Shown: one piece after another, positions 36,816-46,752 of the stretch
Position numbering within the stretch: the first letter of the stretch is position 1
Layout: each line of letters opens with the position of its first letter
DNA from: an uncultured Bacteroides sp.
GTDB lineage: Bacteria > Bacteroidota > Bacteroidia > Bacteroidales > Bacteroidaceae
Assembly (NCBI RefSeq): GCF_963678845.1
Contig: NZ_OY787464.1
Coordinates: 1,116,001-1,180,000 of the forward strand
DNA length: 64,000 bases
Reading direction: 5' to 3'
The notes under the pieces: generated by a model
The model's input: only the letters and a program-made list of their open reading frames with translations
Told to the model about the DNA's origin: nothing
Databases searched by the model: none
Translations under genes and position numbers: made by a program

Positions 36816-39026
36816 TTAGTCAGCTAAAGTAAACTTCACCTTCTTGTCTTTTACTATTACATAGTATTCTCCGTTTTCAAGAAAGTATTCACCATTAGCA
36901 TTGACAAAACTTAGGTCACGCACAGGGTCAATTTCGAAACGGAACACACAGGTTTCTCCAGCTTTGATTAGTTGCTTTTCAAAATGCTTCAATTCCTTAA
37001 CAGGACGAGTAATAGTATTAAATGGGGCTGAGATGAACCAATGAATAACTTCGGCACCATCCCGTTTACATGTATTGGTTACAGGAATTTCCACCATTAA
37101 TTTCTCGCCACGTTTGATAGTTTCTTTTGTAAACTTAATGTCACCATAGTTAAAAGTTGTATAGCTCAAACCGTAACCAAAGTCGTACAACGGAGTAGAA
37201 GATATATCCTGATACTTGCCACTATTAGGGCGTGCACTTTTACGTTGATTATAATAAATGGGAATTTGTCCTGTAGAACGAGGGAAAGTGATAGATAGCT
37301 TACCAGATGGGTTAACACGACCGGAAATTACACCAGCCAACGGTTTACCACCTGGTATACCAGGTTGCCACATTTCGACGATAGCGTCACAAAGGGGTTC
37401 CACTTTAGAGATTCCTAAGGGGCGTCCGTTTGCTAAAACCAATACAATTGGCTTACCAACTTTTTTCATTTCAGTTATGAATTGTTCTTGAATAGCAGGC
37501 AATTCGATAATGGAGCGTGATGCATTTTCACCGCTCCAACTTTTCTTCTCACCCATACAAAGCAGAATAACGTCTGCTTTTTTAGCAGTCTCCAAAGCTT
37601 CACTAAATGATAAAGTATCTTCATCGTCAAAGTCACATCCATCCGAGTAAATTAAATTAGCTTTGCCAGAAAATTCAGTTTCTAACGCTTCACTGATACT
37701 AAGAACATTCTCTACATGACCATGCCCCGACCAAGAGCCAAGAAGTTCTAGACGATTCTTAGCCATGGGTCCCATAACAGCAATCGTCGGTTTGGTCACA
37801 GTGGAAAGAGGTAATATATTTCCTTTATTCTTTAGTAGGACAATGCTCTCTTCTGCCAGTTGCTCAGCAGTAGCCAAGCTCTGAGGCAATAGAAAACGTT
37901 CTTTCTCTGTTGTTTCATTTATATAAGGACTATCGAACAGGCCTAGGCGAAACTTGATGCGGAGTATACGTTTCACGGCATCATCAATTTGTGCCATACT
38001 AATTTTATCCTCCTTTACCAATTCTACCATATATTTATCGTAACAATGTCCCATCATATCCATTTCTACTCCCGCGCTGAAGGCCTGCTTGGCAGCCTCT
38101 TTATTATTGATAGCAGAACCTTGATCTATCAATTGTGGAATTGCTCCCCAGTCAGAAACAACAAAACCGTCATGTGCCCAACGTTTCTTCAGAATTTCAG
38201 TTAAAGTATAATGATTAGCACTTCCAGGAACACCACTGATATTGTTGAAAGAACTCATCAATGTAGCAGCACCAGCTTTCACTCCAGCTTCATAGGGAGG
38301 TATGTAGGTATCCCACAGAGTTTGGTTGGATATTTCAGTATAGACGTAATCTCGTCCAGCCTCCGAAGCGCCATAACCAATGTAATGTTTCAGGCAAGCA
38401 GCTATCCGTTTACTGTTAGACATATCCTTACCTTGATATCCTTTAACGGAGGCAACGCAGAATACTGAATTAGTATAAGGATCTTCACCATATCCTTCTG
38501 CTACGCGTCCCCAACGTCCATCGCGTGCCACATCAATCATAGGGGAAAAAGTCCAATCCACACCAGACATTCTAGATTCTTGTGCGGCAACTGTGCAAGC
38601 TTTTTCTACTAATTCTGGATTCCAAGAACAGGCTTGCGCTAGTGAAATAGGATAAACCGTGCGGAAACCATGGATAACATCATATCCAAAAATGATAGGA
38701 ATGCCAAGACGAGATTTTTCCATTGCTTTTTTTTGAGCAGCATTACGCAGCTTGGTATCTTCACTGAAATAAATGACTGAACCTACAGTGGAAGGGATAT
38801 TTTTCACTTCTTCGCCACAATTGTTTACATTATTATTGCGTCCCAAAGTATATTGATTCATTTGTAGAATTTTCTCCTCTAAGGTCATTTTGTTGATCAA
38901 GTCATTAATGCGGTCTTCAATTGGAACTTTGCTATCTTTATAAACTGACTGTTTTTTGTCAGCAGCTACTATCCCATTCAGGCAACTACCTAAAAGGATA
39001 CAACTAATTAATGTAAATTTCTTCAT
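36816..39026 (-). CDS. GH3 beta-glucosidase-like enzyme
   Basis: A secreted GH3 enzyme of about 736 residues, starting at MKKFTLISCILLG. A longer open frame to 39089 would put 21 unlikely residues before the signal peptide. Motifs include GYDVIHGFRTVYP, FSPMIDVARDGRWGR, the nucleophile Asp292 in VVSDWGA, EESIVLLKNKGNILPL and a C-terminal fibronectin III-like domain. It is closely similar in order and wording to the GH3 half of the DUF4886 fusion, so the two are paralogues from a duplication. A beta-glucosidase or beta-xylosidase role in the periplasm is expected; the aglycone is unknown. Confidence 0.92.
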   Translation of the reverse strand: MKKFTLISCILLGSCLNGIVAADKKQSVYKDSKVPIEDRINDLINKMTLEEKILQMNQYTLGRNNNVNNCGEEVKNIPSTVGSVIYFSEDTKLRNAAQKKAMEKSRLGIPIIFGYDVIHGFRTVYPISLAQACSWNPELVEKACTVAAQESRMSGVDWTFSPMIDVARDGRWGRVAEGYGEDPYTNSVFCVASVKGYQGKDMSNSKRIAACLKHYIGYGASEAGRDYVYTEISNQTLWDTYIPPYEAGVKAGAATLMSSFNNISGVPGSANHYTLTEILKKRWAHDGFVVSDWGAIPQLIDQGSAINNKEAAKQAFSAGVEMDMMGHCYDKYMVELVKEDKISMAQIDDAVKRILRIKFRLGLFDSPYINETTEKERFLLPQSLATAEQLAEESIVLLKNKGNILPLSTVTKPTIAVMGPMAKNRLELLGSWSGHGHVENVLSISEALETEFSGKANLIYSDGCDFDDEDTLSFSEALETAKKADVILLCMGEKKSWSGENASRSIIELPAIQEQFITEMKKVGKPIVLVLANGRPLGISKVEPLCDAIVEMWQPGIPGGKPLAGVISGRVNPSGKLSITFPRSTGQIPIYYNQRKSARPNSGKYQDISSTPLYDFGYGLSYTTFNYGDIKFTKETIKRGEKLMVEIPVTNTCKRDGAEVIHWFISAPFNTITRPVKELKHFEKQLIKAGETCVFRFEIDPVRDLSFVNANGEYFLENGEYYVIVKDKKVKFTLAD

Positions 39027-39159
39027 GGTATTTATAATATAATGTATTTCGTAAGTAAGACACAACTTCTGCACTTTACCCTTATCCAAAGTTTTTTTAA
39101 AGAAATAAAAATATAAATCCTAATACATTCTTATTGTAAAAAGAATATAAATTTCTATT

Positions 39160-39459
39160 GATTAAAAAAACAGACTTATCAGTCAGTGATATTGAATTTC
39201 GTTGATTATTTTTCAATTCGAACACTACTATTTCATTATTACCTTTTACCCCCCCCAGAGGATATAGCCAAAATTTGTCTATGCATTTTCTGCACAATAT
39301 GTACCTATATATTGTCCATTTATCCAGACTTTTCCCATTCCCCACTTTAATACATCAATTTTTTTTGTGACGAGTTCTCAATATAGACTATAACTTTGTG
39401 AACCAAGCCATAGAGGCAAGAAGAAGAGATGATGTCCAACGTTTCAATAGGTGTTTCAT
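39160..39459 (-). pseudogene. Internally deleted, frameshifted GH35 beta-galactosidase relic
   Basis: The 5' end survives as a start codon and signal peptide (MKHLLKRWTSSLLLASMAWF) ending in a stop after 23 codons. Next comes a segment reading IDVLKWGMGKVWINGQYIGTY, then, after a frameshift around a C8 tract at 39249-39256, YPLGGVKGNNEIVVFELKNN. The KWGxGxVWxNG...IG...NEIVVFE pattern is the C-terminal jelly-roll signature of GH35. The catalytic barrel is gone. It sits between GH97 and GH3 in the same direction as both. Confidence 0.7.
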
Positions 39460-39475
39460 TTTTCTGTTTTTATAA

Positions 39476-41467
39476 TTATCTTCTGTTAATCTTCAATACG
39501 CAACCTCCACCTTGCGCCATCCTGACAACTAACTTGCGGGATGCAGAAATTTCAATGGTTGTCTTCTTATAGTCAGAAGCCAAACGGTTAGCATTCATTC
39601 CATCACTGAACATTTCCGCTTTCCATTCGCCTTTACCAAGAAAAGAAAGGTCAAGTTCCAACATGCGAGCATCCCAATTGGTCAAAGAACCGACATACCA
39701 CATCTCTCCTTTCTGACGTGCCATGGTTATATATTTTCCTATTTCTCCGTTCATAGCTATCGTATGATCCCAAACAGTAGGAATTGCGGCAATAAATGCA
39801 GTACATTCTTCTTCGCGTTCATAATTGAAGGGACTGTCACACAACATGTTCAATGGAGACTCGAAAACTACATACTCTGCCAATTGACGGCAACGAGTTC
39901 CTTGGCTCATTGGAGCATCATTAATGGCGTGGTAACACTGTTTAGTAGCATTCTGCATAGCGCCTTGAGTATAATCTATCGGACCAGCCAGCATGCGAAT
40001 AAATGGCATAGTAACGTCATAAGTAACCTGATCCGTGCTAATATCACTCCACTTCATTTGCTCTAATCCATGTACGGCTTCATAATTGATTACATTGGGA
40101 TATGTGCGGTTCAGACCGGTTGGCTTGTAAGTTCCGTGAAAATCCACCATCAACCGATATTTAGCGGCAGTTTTGGCAGCTCGATAATGGAAATTGACCA
40201 TTTTCTGATCATCACGGTCCATGAAATCAATTTTGAATCCTTTGATACCCATTTCGGAATAGTGCTTACATACACGTTCCATGTCACGTTCAAAAGCATA
40301 GTAACCAGCCCACAAAATAAGGCTTACATTTTTCTGTTTAGCATAAGCTACCAGTCTTTTCAAATCAATTTCAGGAACTACTTGAAAAAGATCTGCTTGC
40401 AAGTTCACTGCCCAACCTTCATCCAATATTACATACTCAATGCCATGACGAGAAGCAAAATCAATATAATGCATATATGTTTCATTGTTAACGCCAGCTT
40501 CAAAATCAACATTTTTTATACCCAAATGATTCCACCATTCCCAAGCTACTTTGCCAGGATGAATCCAAGAAAGATCTTCAAGACGTGAAGGAGAGGCCAA
40601 TTTATAGACCATATCATTATCCGCCAATTCCTTATCGGTTCTTGCCACTACAATAATACGCCATGGAAGTTTTGCTTTCGCTTGACAGGAAGCAATGTAA
40701 TTTTCACGTTCGTTCACCAATATTTGTAATTGGTTATGTCCGCCTTGTTTTTCGACTTTCGGATAAGGTGCAAATGTGGAAGTTAGTGAAATTTTCCCAT
40801 TCCGTTTAATAAGGAACATACCTGGATAATTATCCATATCTGACTCAGCAATACAAATTTTGCGACCATTTTCCAACTCTACAACTAATGGAGTAAACAT
40901 CAATCGTTCGGGATCCAGTCTGGACAATGTAACATGAGTATAGTTATTTTCAAAAGAGTTGAAGAACTGAGTTCTAATAGGTTGATTCCCATCTTTTACA
41001 TAAGGTACAAACGTCATATAATCCTTATTAAAATTGAAAGTAGCCTCTTCATTCATTACTTTGAATGGCTTATTTTCAGTTGAAACAAAGCGGTAAGCCA
41101 TGCCTTCATTATACATTCTAAAAATGAGAGTGAAGTGTTCCCTGAAATTCAAGCTCATTTCATTATAAACATCCTTTATTTCACTACGTTTGTAAAAAGG
41201 GGAAGTAATCAATTCATTTGTTTTACGCCTATATACTTTTTCCAGATGTGAACCGTATCCCCAGCCATTTTCGTCTGCCAAGCAGACGGAAATAGCTGAT
41301 GGCATTATTAAAGTATTATTACCTTCGGCCAACATGTAAGTTATTTGATTTCCTATCCTAATCATTACTTCCAATTTTCCATCAGGCGAAGTTAAATGAT
41401 ACTCTTTTTGTCCGAACAAATTTGGGGTTGCACAGAATAGTGCTGCGATTAGAAATAGTATTTTCAT
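39476..41467 (-). CDS. GH97 alpha-glycosidase, retaining alpha-galactosidase type
   Basis: A 663-residue secreted GH97 enzyme with an N-terminal beta-sandwich, a (beta/alpha)8 barrel and a C-terminal beta domain (DLSFLGKGEWKAEMFSDG). The barrel motif GFKIDFMDRDDQ places Asp414 where the retaining subgroup has its nucleophile (Asp415 in the characterised B. thetaiotaomicron enzyme, from memory). The following VDFHGTYKPTGLNRTYPN and NYEAVHGLEQMKW are family marks. This favours alpha-galactosidase or a related retaining activity over the SusB-type inverting alpha-glucosidase. It is preceded by an esterase relic and followed by a GH35 relic. Confidence 0.9.
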   Translation of the reverse strand: MKILFLIAALFCATPNLFGQKEYHLTSPDGKLEVMIRIGNQITYMLAEGNNTLIMPSAISVCLADENGWGYGSHLEKVYRRKTNELITSPFYKRSEIKDVYNEMSLNFREHFTLIFRMYNEGMAYRFVSTENKPFKVMNEEATFNFNKDYMTFVPYVKDGNQPIRTQFFNSFENNYTHVTLSRLDPERLMFTPLVVELENGRKICIAESDMDNYPGMFLIKRNGKISLTSTFAPYPKVEKQGGHNQLQILVNERENYIASCQAKAKLPWRIIVVARTDKELADNDMVYKLASPSRLEDLSWIHPGKVAWEWWNHLGIKNVDFEAGVNNETYMHYIDFASRHGIEYVILDEGWAVNLQADLFQVVPEIDLKRLVAYAKQKNVSLILWAGYYAFERDMERVCKHYSEMGIKGFKIDFMDRDDQKMVNFHYRAAKTAAKYRLMVDFHGTYKPTGLNRTYPNVINYEAVHGLEQMKWSDISTDQVTYDVTMPFIRMLAGPIDYTQGAMQNATKQCYHAINDAPMSQGTRCRQLAEYVVFESPLNMLCDSPFNYEREEECTAFIAAIPTVWDHTIAMNGEIGKYITMARQKGEMWYVGSLTNWDARMLELDLSFLGKGEWKAEMFSDGMNANRLASDYKKTTIEISASRKLVVRMAQGGGCVLKINRR

Positions 41468-41491
41468 AATCTATCATTATTATTAATTTCA

Positions 41492-41877
41492 TTAAAAAAT
41501 CATCATCCATTGCCATGCAGTTGTCCATTGCTCGGGATAGGCATAATGCGCAGCACATCTTCTGACACAAACAACTGTTTTGAGCCTAAATCACATTATA
41601 GACCGAATAAGTCGTGTTAGGTGGATATACCATATCGTTATAACCAAATGCATAAAATCCAAGAATTTTTAATTGGCGAGCAAGATTCACTGCGTTATAA
41701 TAAAGCGTTGTATTTCCCTTCTCACTGTCTAATTTTCCTCTTTATCTAAAATGTGAGCCATCCTCCAGCAAGGCCATGCACATAACCTGCTATATAAATA
41801 AGGGCTGGATAGAAAGCTATCAATCCCTTGACATAAACGTCAAGACCAACTGTCGTGCCAATGTGTACAAAGCAGAA
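41492..41877 (-). pseudogene. Relic of an acetyl xylan esterase (AXE1 / cephalosporin-C deacetylase family)
   Basis: Across two or three frames the minus strand reads VGLDVYVKGLIAFYPALIYI, GYVHGLAGGWLTF, then NTTLYYNAVNLARQLKILGF, YAFGYNDMVYPPNTTYSVYN, and finally HYAYPEQWTTAWQWM with a stop. The order matches the end of AXE1 esterases (PALxDVTGYxxxRAGGWPH, GYNDxVCPPTxxYxAYN, H-YPEQ), including the family's catalytic Asp and His positions. The nucleophilic Ser region is lost, and stops and frameshifts interrupt it. The locus once carried a carbohydrate acetyl-esterase here. Confidence 0.75.
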
Positions 41878-41966
41878 TATTAGCGAGCTTTCCTGTTGGT
41901 CTATTGTAAAATTTCGAATTCAGATTATTTTTCAAAAATTCGCATGATCGTCATCTTATTCATTTT

Positions 41967-44945
41967 TTACTTTATCTCCAAACTCAACTTTTTATCACCA
42001 ATACAAATCTTCACTTCTCCAGCTTCCACGAATAGATTTCCTTGGTCATCCACAAAGCCCAAATCTCTATTTACATCCAAGATAAATTCAAAGTTCTCTG
42101 TCTCTCCTTTACGAATCATGCGTTTATCAAAACGTTTGAGTTCTTTGACAGGACGGGAGATACGACTATAAGGGTCAGAGACATAAAGAAAAACAGTTTC
42201 CATACCATCATGCTCACCATCGTTGGTAACAGAAACGGAAACTTTTACTTTTTCTCCTTTGCTGAGGGTCGTTTTAGAAGCTGATAACTCACCGTAGCTA
42301 TAATGAGTATAACTTAAACCATGAGCAAATGAGTAAAGAGGTTCACTGGTCATATCCTTATAAAATCCTTGATTACTGCGTGCACTGCTTCTACGGTTAT
42401 AATAAATAGGGATTTGACCTTGTGAATAAGGGAAAGTCATAGCTAATTTACCGGATGGATTAATACGACCGGACAAGATGCCGGCTACTGCACTCGCACC
42501 ATCGGTACCTGGTTGCCACATTTCCAAAATAGCATTTGACATATCAACGGCAGAACCCAATACAAGAGGACGTCCATTAGCCAAAACCAGTATCACTTTT
42601 TTCCCTATTGCATGAATCTTCTGCATCAAACGTTGTTGGATTTGGGGCAGCGTGATATCCGCATGGGAATTATTTTCTCCACTCCAATTTCCTTTTTCAC
42701 CCATGCACATGACGACAACATCAGCCCATTTTGCCGCCTGAAGGGCCTCTTTAAATCCACTTTCGTCTTCACCCAAGAAATCACATCCCTTTGCATAACG
42801 TATCTCTGTTTTTTTTAATTCATCGGTTATTCCATCCAACAGCTTGTGGATATCTTTGTCCTCACCATGCCCCCACCAACAACCAAGCATATCATGATCG
42901 TTATTTGCCATTGGACCTATTACAGCTAATCGTTTAACGGCATGTAAAGGCAATGTGCCATCATTCTTCAAGAGTACCATGGACTGTGCCGACAATTCTT
43001 CGGCTACCTGAAGACTTGCTGTCCGACGGAAACGAGCTGAAGCTTCTGTTTTTGGAGTATAGGGGTTCTCGAAAAGTCCCAATTGAAACTTTAAACGCAA
43101 TAATCGACGTACAGACTCATCCAAAACCGTTGGTTCCACTTCTTTCTCTGCCACCAATTCTTTTAGGTATTTATCATAAGAATGAGACATCATATCTATA
43201 TCCACGCCAGCATTAAGAGCCAGTTTTCCGGCTTCTTTCAGATCTTTTGCTACCCCTTGATTGATGAGTTGTAACACAGCCCCCCAATCCGAAACGACCA
43301 ATCCACGAAATCCCCATTTATTTCTCAAAATTTCAGTCAGTGTATAGTGATTGGCGGATCCGGGAATCCCACTGATATTGTTAAATGAGCTCATAAGAGA
43401 AGCAGCACCACTACGAAGACTTATCTCGTAAGGAGGCAAATAGGTATCCCAAAGGGTCTGACGGGATATCTCTGTATATACATAATCCCGCCCAGCTTCT
43501 GAAGCACCATACCCAACATAATGTTTCAAACAAGCTGCAATAGAAATGCTGTCATCGAGTTTCTTACCTTGATAACCGCGAACAGCTGCCTGCCCAAAGA
43601 TAGCATTAGCATAAGGATCTTCGCCATAACCTTCTGCTACGCGTCCCCAACGGGGATCACGACTTACATCTATCATGGGAGAAAACGTCCAATCTATGCC
43701 GCTCTGCTTGGTTTCTTGGGCTGTAATACTACATCCTTGCTCGACCAATGCCGGATTCCAACTGCATGCCTGAGCAAGTGGAATAGGGAAAATAGTACGG
43801 AATCCATGTATGGCATCATATCCGAAAAGTATGGGTATACCTAATCGGGAGTTTTCCATGGCATGACGCTGCATTCGGTTTCTCAGTTCCGGCTCTGTTC
43901 CAAAATAAATTAGCGAACCAATTTCTGCAGGTATATTTTTAACTTCTACTCCTTTATTATTCTCAATGTCGTTGGTACCTAAAGTATATTGGTTCAACTG
44001 AATTACTTTTTCCTCTACCGTCATACGGCTGAGTAGATCTTCCACACGTATATCCAAAGGGACTGTAGGATCAGTATATAACTTTTCCGTTGGTTTGATG
44101 AAATTTAGATTTGTTCTTTGATAGGGGTGTAAAACAGCCTGGTGAGCAGCCTCCTGAGTTGCTTTCACCAATACCGGATGCATATTCTTTGGAGCATACG
44201 TATTACCTACAACACTTTTACCGAAGATTGACTCAAACCAAGTACAAGCCGCCGTATATCGCCCATAAACGAGATTCAAATGATAACCATCACGATTCAT
44301 ATTGTCGCCGATAAAAGTGGTACGAGCATTCTGAACAGCTGTTCCGGAAGGTATAATAAAAGAAAAACCATAATCTTTCATAACTCTTCCTGAAGCATCT
44401 ATAATACTCTCATACATATTCATCTGACTACTATCGTATTTTTTAAAATCAATGTGATTAGCACCTTCTGCATAGGCCCATGTTTGATGCCAAATAAGTT
44501 TGGTCTCGGGCGAGATGAAAGTTTTTATATAATGAATCAATTCCGGAAGGAAAGGCGTATACGAATCGTAAATGCCAGAAAATCCACTTGCCTGCTGGAG
44601 TGAAATATAATCCCACGGTTCGTCTTTAAGCGCATTTGAAAGTGTCATATTATTTATTTGACAACGTACACCGTCCAACCCAATTTTCTGATAAATATAG
44701 GCTTTCAGGTCCTTACGGGCATTATTCAGATGGCGTTCCAAGGAACATCCACCAATATACATATTGGCAATAATGCATTCCTGACCTTCTGCAACAGCCA
44801 ACTCATGAAGATTCTGACAAACGGCGTCTTCCGAGAAACTATTACCAATGGCCAAAACACGAATTATCTTCTCCTTTGCACATACCTCCCCTGTAAATAG
44901 AACAGAAGCTACGAACAGGATAAAAAATAGTCTAAATCTTTTCAT
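41967..44945 (-). CDS. DUF4886 (SGNH-like) - GH3 fusion enzyme
   Basis: A 992-residue secreted protein with two catalytic-looking halves. Residues 25-290 are a DUF4886 SGNH-hydrolase-like domain, with a block I Ser in AIGNSFSED and a late Asp/His pair in GDNMNRDGYHLN. Residues 300-992 are a full GH3 enzyme with YDAIHGFRTIFP, FSPMIDVSRDPRWGR and the nucleophile Asp553 in VVSDWGA, ending in a fibronectin III-like domain. A de-acylating domain joined to a beta-glycosidase would let one enzyme strip an ester and then the sugar. The GH3 half is a paralogue of the stand-alone GH3 nearby. It starts 7 nt after the GH2 stop. Confidence 0.88.
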   Translation of the reverse strand: MKRFRLFFILFVASVLFTGEVCAKEKIIRVLAIGNSFSEDAVCQNLHELAVAEGQECIIANMYIGGCSLERHLNNARKDLKAYIYQKIGLDGVRCQINNMTLSNALKDEPWDYISLQQASGFSGIYDSYTPFLPELIHYIKTFISPETKLIWHQTWAYAEGANHIDFKKYDSSQMNMYESIIDASGRVMKDYGFSFIIPSGTAVQNARTTFIGDNMNRDGYHLNLVYGRYTAACTWFESIFGKSVVGNTYAPKNMHPVLVKATQEAAHQAVLHPYQRTNLNFIKPTEKLYTDPTVPLDIRVEDLLSRMTVEEKVIQLNQYTLGTNDIENNKGVEVKNIPAEIGSLIYFGTEPELRNRMQRHAMENSRLGIPILFGYDAIHGFRTIFPIPLAQACSWNPALVEQGCSITAQETKQSGIDWTFSPMIDVSRDPRWGRVAEGYGEDPYANAIFGQAAVRGYQGKKLDDSISIAACLKHYVGYGASEAGRDYVYTEISRQTLWDTYLPPYEISLRSGAASLMSSFNNISGIPGSANHYTLTEILRNKWGFRGLVVSDWGAVLQLINQGVAKDLKEAGKLALNAGVDIDMMSHSYDKYLKELVAEKEVEPTVLDESVRRLLRLKFQLGLFENPYTPKTEASARFRRTASLQVAEELSAQSMVLLKNDGTLPLHAVKRLAVIGPMANNDHDMLGCWWGHGEDKDIHKLLDGITDELKKTEIRYAKGCDFLGEDESGFKEALQAAKWADVVVMCMGEKGNWSGENNSHADITLPQIQQRLMQKIHAIGKKVILVLANGRPLVLGSAVDMSNAILEMWQPGTDGASAVAGILSGRINPSGKLAMTFPYSQGQIPIYYNRRSSARSNQGFYKDMTSEPLYSFAHGLSYTHYSYGELSASKTTLSKGEKVKVSVSVTNDGEHDGMETVFLYVSDPYSRISRPVKELKRFDKRMIRKGETENFEFILDVNRDLGFVDDQGNLFVEAGEVKICIGDKKLSLEIK

Positions 44946-44952
44946 AAGTGCA

Positions 44953-46752
44953 TTATTTCAAGTTAACAGCATCTTTCATTCGCATTTGTTCATAGAACTC
45001 ATGCATCACATACCAAGCTTTTTTCCGTTGTCCTTGATCTGAAACGAGGCCTTTTCGGTTCCATCCTTCTTGGTTAGTAGGGTGAAAACGGGTGGGTGAT
45101 CTGAAATCATAAAGGACCCAAGGAGATATGCCACACAGATTGGGAATATTCTCAAACATCTTCAGATTGTCACGGAAGAGTTGTTCCTGATAGTCCTCGC
45201 TCCACGAGGATGCAACCGCTGCATCACCAGCCTGTCCATAGAGTGCCTCACAACCAAATTCCGAAATAAACAAGGGTTTATTGACTGCTACTTTCCAGAT
45301 ACATTTCTCTGGTTGTAGGGGCCAAGGTGCATACCATCCCATGTATTTATTGATTCCAATTATATCCAATTTGTCAATGAAGGGATCTTCCATTTCAAAG
45401 AGTTGGCTTTCAGGTTTGAAATACACGTTATCGAAAGCTCCGACAAAAAGACGGGTCGTATCCAGGTCCTTTCCAACTTTAAGAAGCTCATTTAAGAATG
45501 CATTACGTGCTTCTGAAGGTCTTGTTTCATTGGCAATTCCCCAAAAGCAGTCGGCACAGCGATTCTTATCCCGCAGGATAGTCTCACGAAGCATCATCTT
45601 TGCTTTAGCCAAGGTTTCCTGGTTGGTAAAGTCTATAGCTTGCCATACAGGAATCTCCTGCCAAAGCATGATACCCATTTCTTCTGCTCTGCGCACAATG
45701 TATTCATTCTGTTGATAGTGAGCCAAACGAATCATGTTCACTCCCAAGGCTTTGGCTTCACTAAGGAGCTGTTCAGCATCATTCACGGTACAGGCACGTC
45801 CCATACGTTGAGGAATTTCTTCATGAAAAGAAATGCTTCTGAGAAAGAGAGGTTTGTCATTCAAATAAATTTGGGTGCCAATTACTCCTATATTACGAAA
45901 TCCAATCTTTTCACTGATATGATCCGATGTCGTGGCTATTTCAATATCATACTGCTTCGGGTTCTCAGGCGACCAACGAGTAAGTTTGACGCGAATAGCA
46001 CCTTGGGCTATCCCCATGGCATCAGTAGTCATCTTGAGCGTTTTTCCCAGTTCCGGAATTTTTAGTTGAACAATCTCTCCTTTCTTCTCATTCGAAAGTG
46101 ACACACGAGCATAAATCAAATCAGGGTGAACTTTGTCAAGTTGTACAAAGTAATCGCTGATATACAAATCTGGTACGGTAACAAGCATCACGTCCCGCGT
46201 AATTCCTCCATAATTCCACCAATCAAATGACAAAGCAGGAATCGCATCTTTTTGTCGGCGATTGTTCACCTCCACAATAAGACAGTTATCACCTTGCTGA
46301 AGATCATCAGTCACCTCTATTTGGAAGGGGGTGAATGAGCCTTCATGATTTCCAATCTTATGCCCGTTCAGATAAATGTTACAACGATAGCTGACTCCAC
46401 AAAAATACAGGAATTTCCTTTTTCCTTTTTCTTTTGCTGAATTGAAATGACGGGCATACCATACGGTTCCTTCATAGTATTTCAATTCTTGTTTCTGCGA
46501 ATTCCAATCACCCGGTACATTTAAGCGCAATCCATTCTCAAAGGAATATTCATAGAAATCAGAATGACCAATGGCTTTCTTGTTCAAGAATATTTTCGAA
46601 TTAACTCCTTGTTCATATAAATCGACTATCGCATTCCATTTGCCATTGAGGGATTGGGTTTCACGGCCATATACATTTTCCAAATAGGTCTCTGATGCAT
46701 ATGTCTGAACGACGCATACCAGCATTATAATAAATATAAGATTCTTTTTCAT
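44953..46752 (-). CDS. GH2 beta-glucuronidase
   Basis: A 599-residue secreted GH2 enzyme of beta-glucuronidase length and layout. The acid/base is Glu409 (WGIANET) and the nucleophile Glu498 (ISEFGCEA). Asn565-x-Lys567 in GWNRKGL is the N-x-K motif that binds the uronic carboxylate; E. coli GusA has the equivalents at 413, 504, 566 and 568. It should release beta-linked glucuronic (or galacturonic) acid in the periplasm. Its ATG overlaps the GH36 stop by 4 nt, indicating translational coupling. It is one of the clearest clues to the glycan target. Confidence 0.9.
   Translation of the reverse strand: MKKNLIFIIMLVCVVQTYASETYLENVYGRETQSLNGKWNAIVDLYEQGVNSKIFLNKKAIGHSDFYEYSFENGLRLNVPGDWNSQKQELKYYEGTVWYARHFNSAKEKGKRKFLYFCGVSYRCNIYLNGHKIGNHEGSFTPFQIEVTDDLQQGDNCLIVEVNNRRQKDAIPALSFDWWNYGGITRDVMLVTVPDLYISDYFVQLDKVHPDLIYARVSLSNEKKGEIVQLKIPELGKTLKMTTDAMGIAQGAIRVKLTRWSPENPKQYDIEIATTSDHISEKIGFRNIGVIGTQIYLNDKPLFLRSISFHEEIPQRMGRACTVNDAEQLLSEAKALGVNMIRLAHYQQNEYIVRRAEEMGIMLWQEIPVWQAIDFTNQETLAKAKMMLRETILRDKNRCADCFWGIANETRPSEARNAFLNELLKVGKDLDTTRLFVGAFDNVYFKPESQLFEMEDPFIDKLDIIGINKYMGWYAPWPLQPEKCIWKVAVNKPLFISEFGCEALYGQAGDAAVASSWSEDYQEQLFRDNLKMFENIPNLCGISPWVLYDFRSPTRFHPTNQEGWNRKGLVSDQGQRKKAWYVMHEFYEQMRMKDAVNLK

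Noticed and set aside
39097..39345. 82-codon open frame as a gene
   Set aside because: Only the middle part looks like protein and it is the out-of-frame tail of the GH35 relic; the rest is AT-rich spacer.
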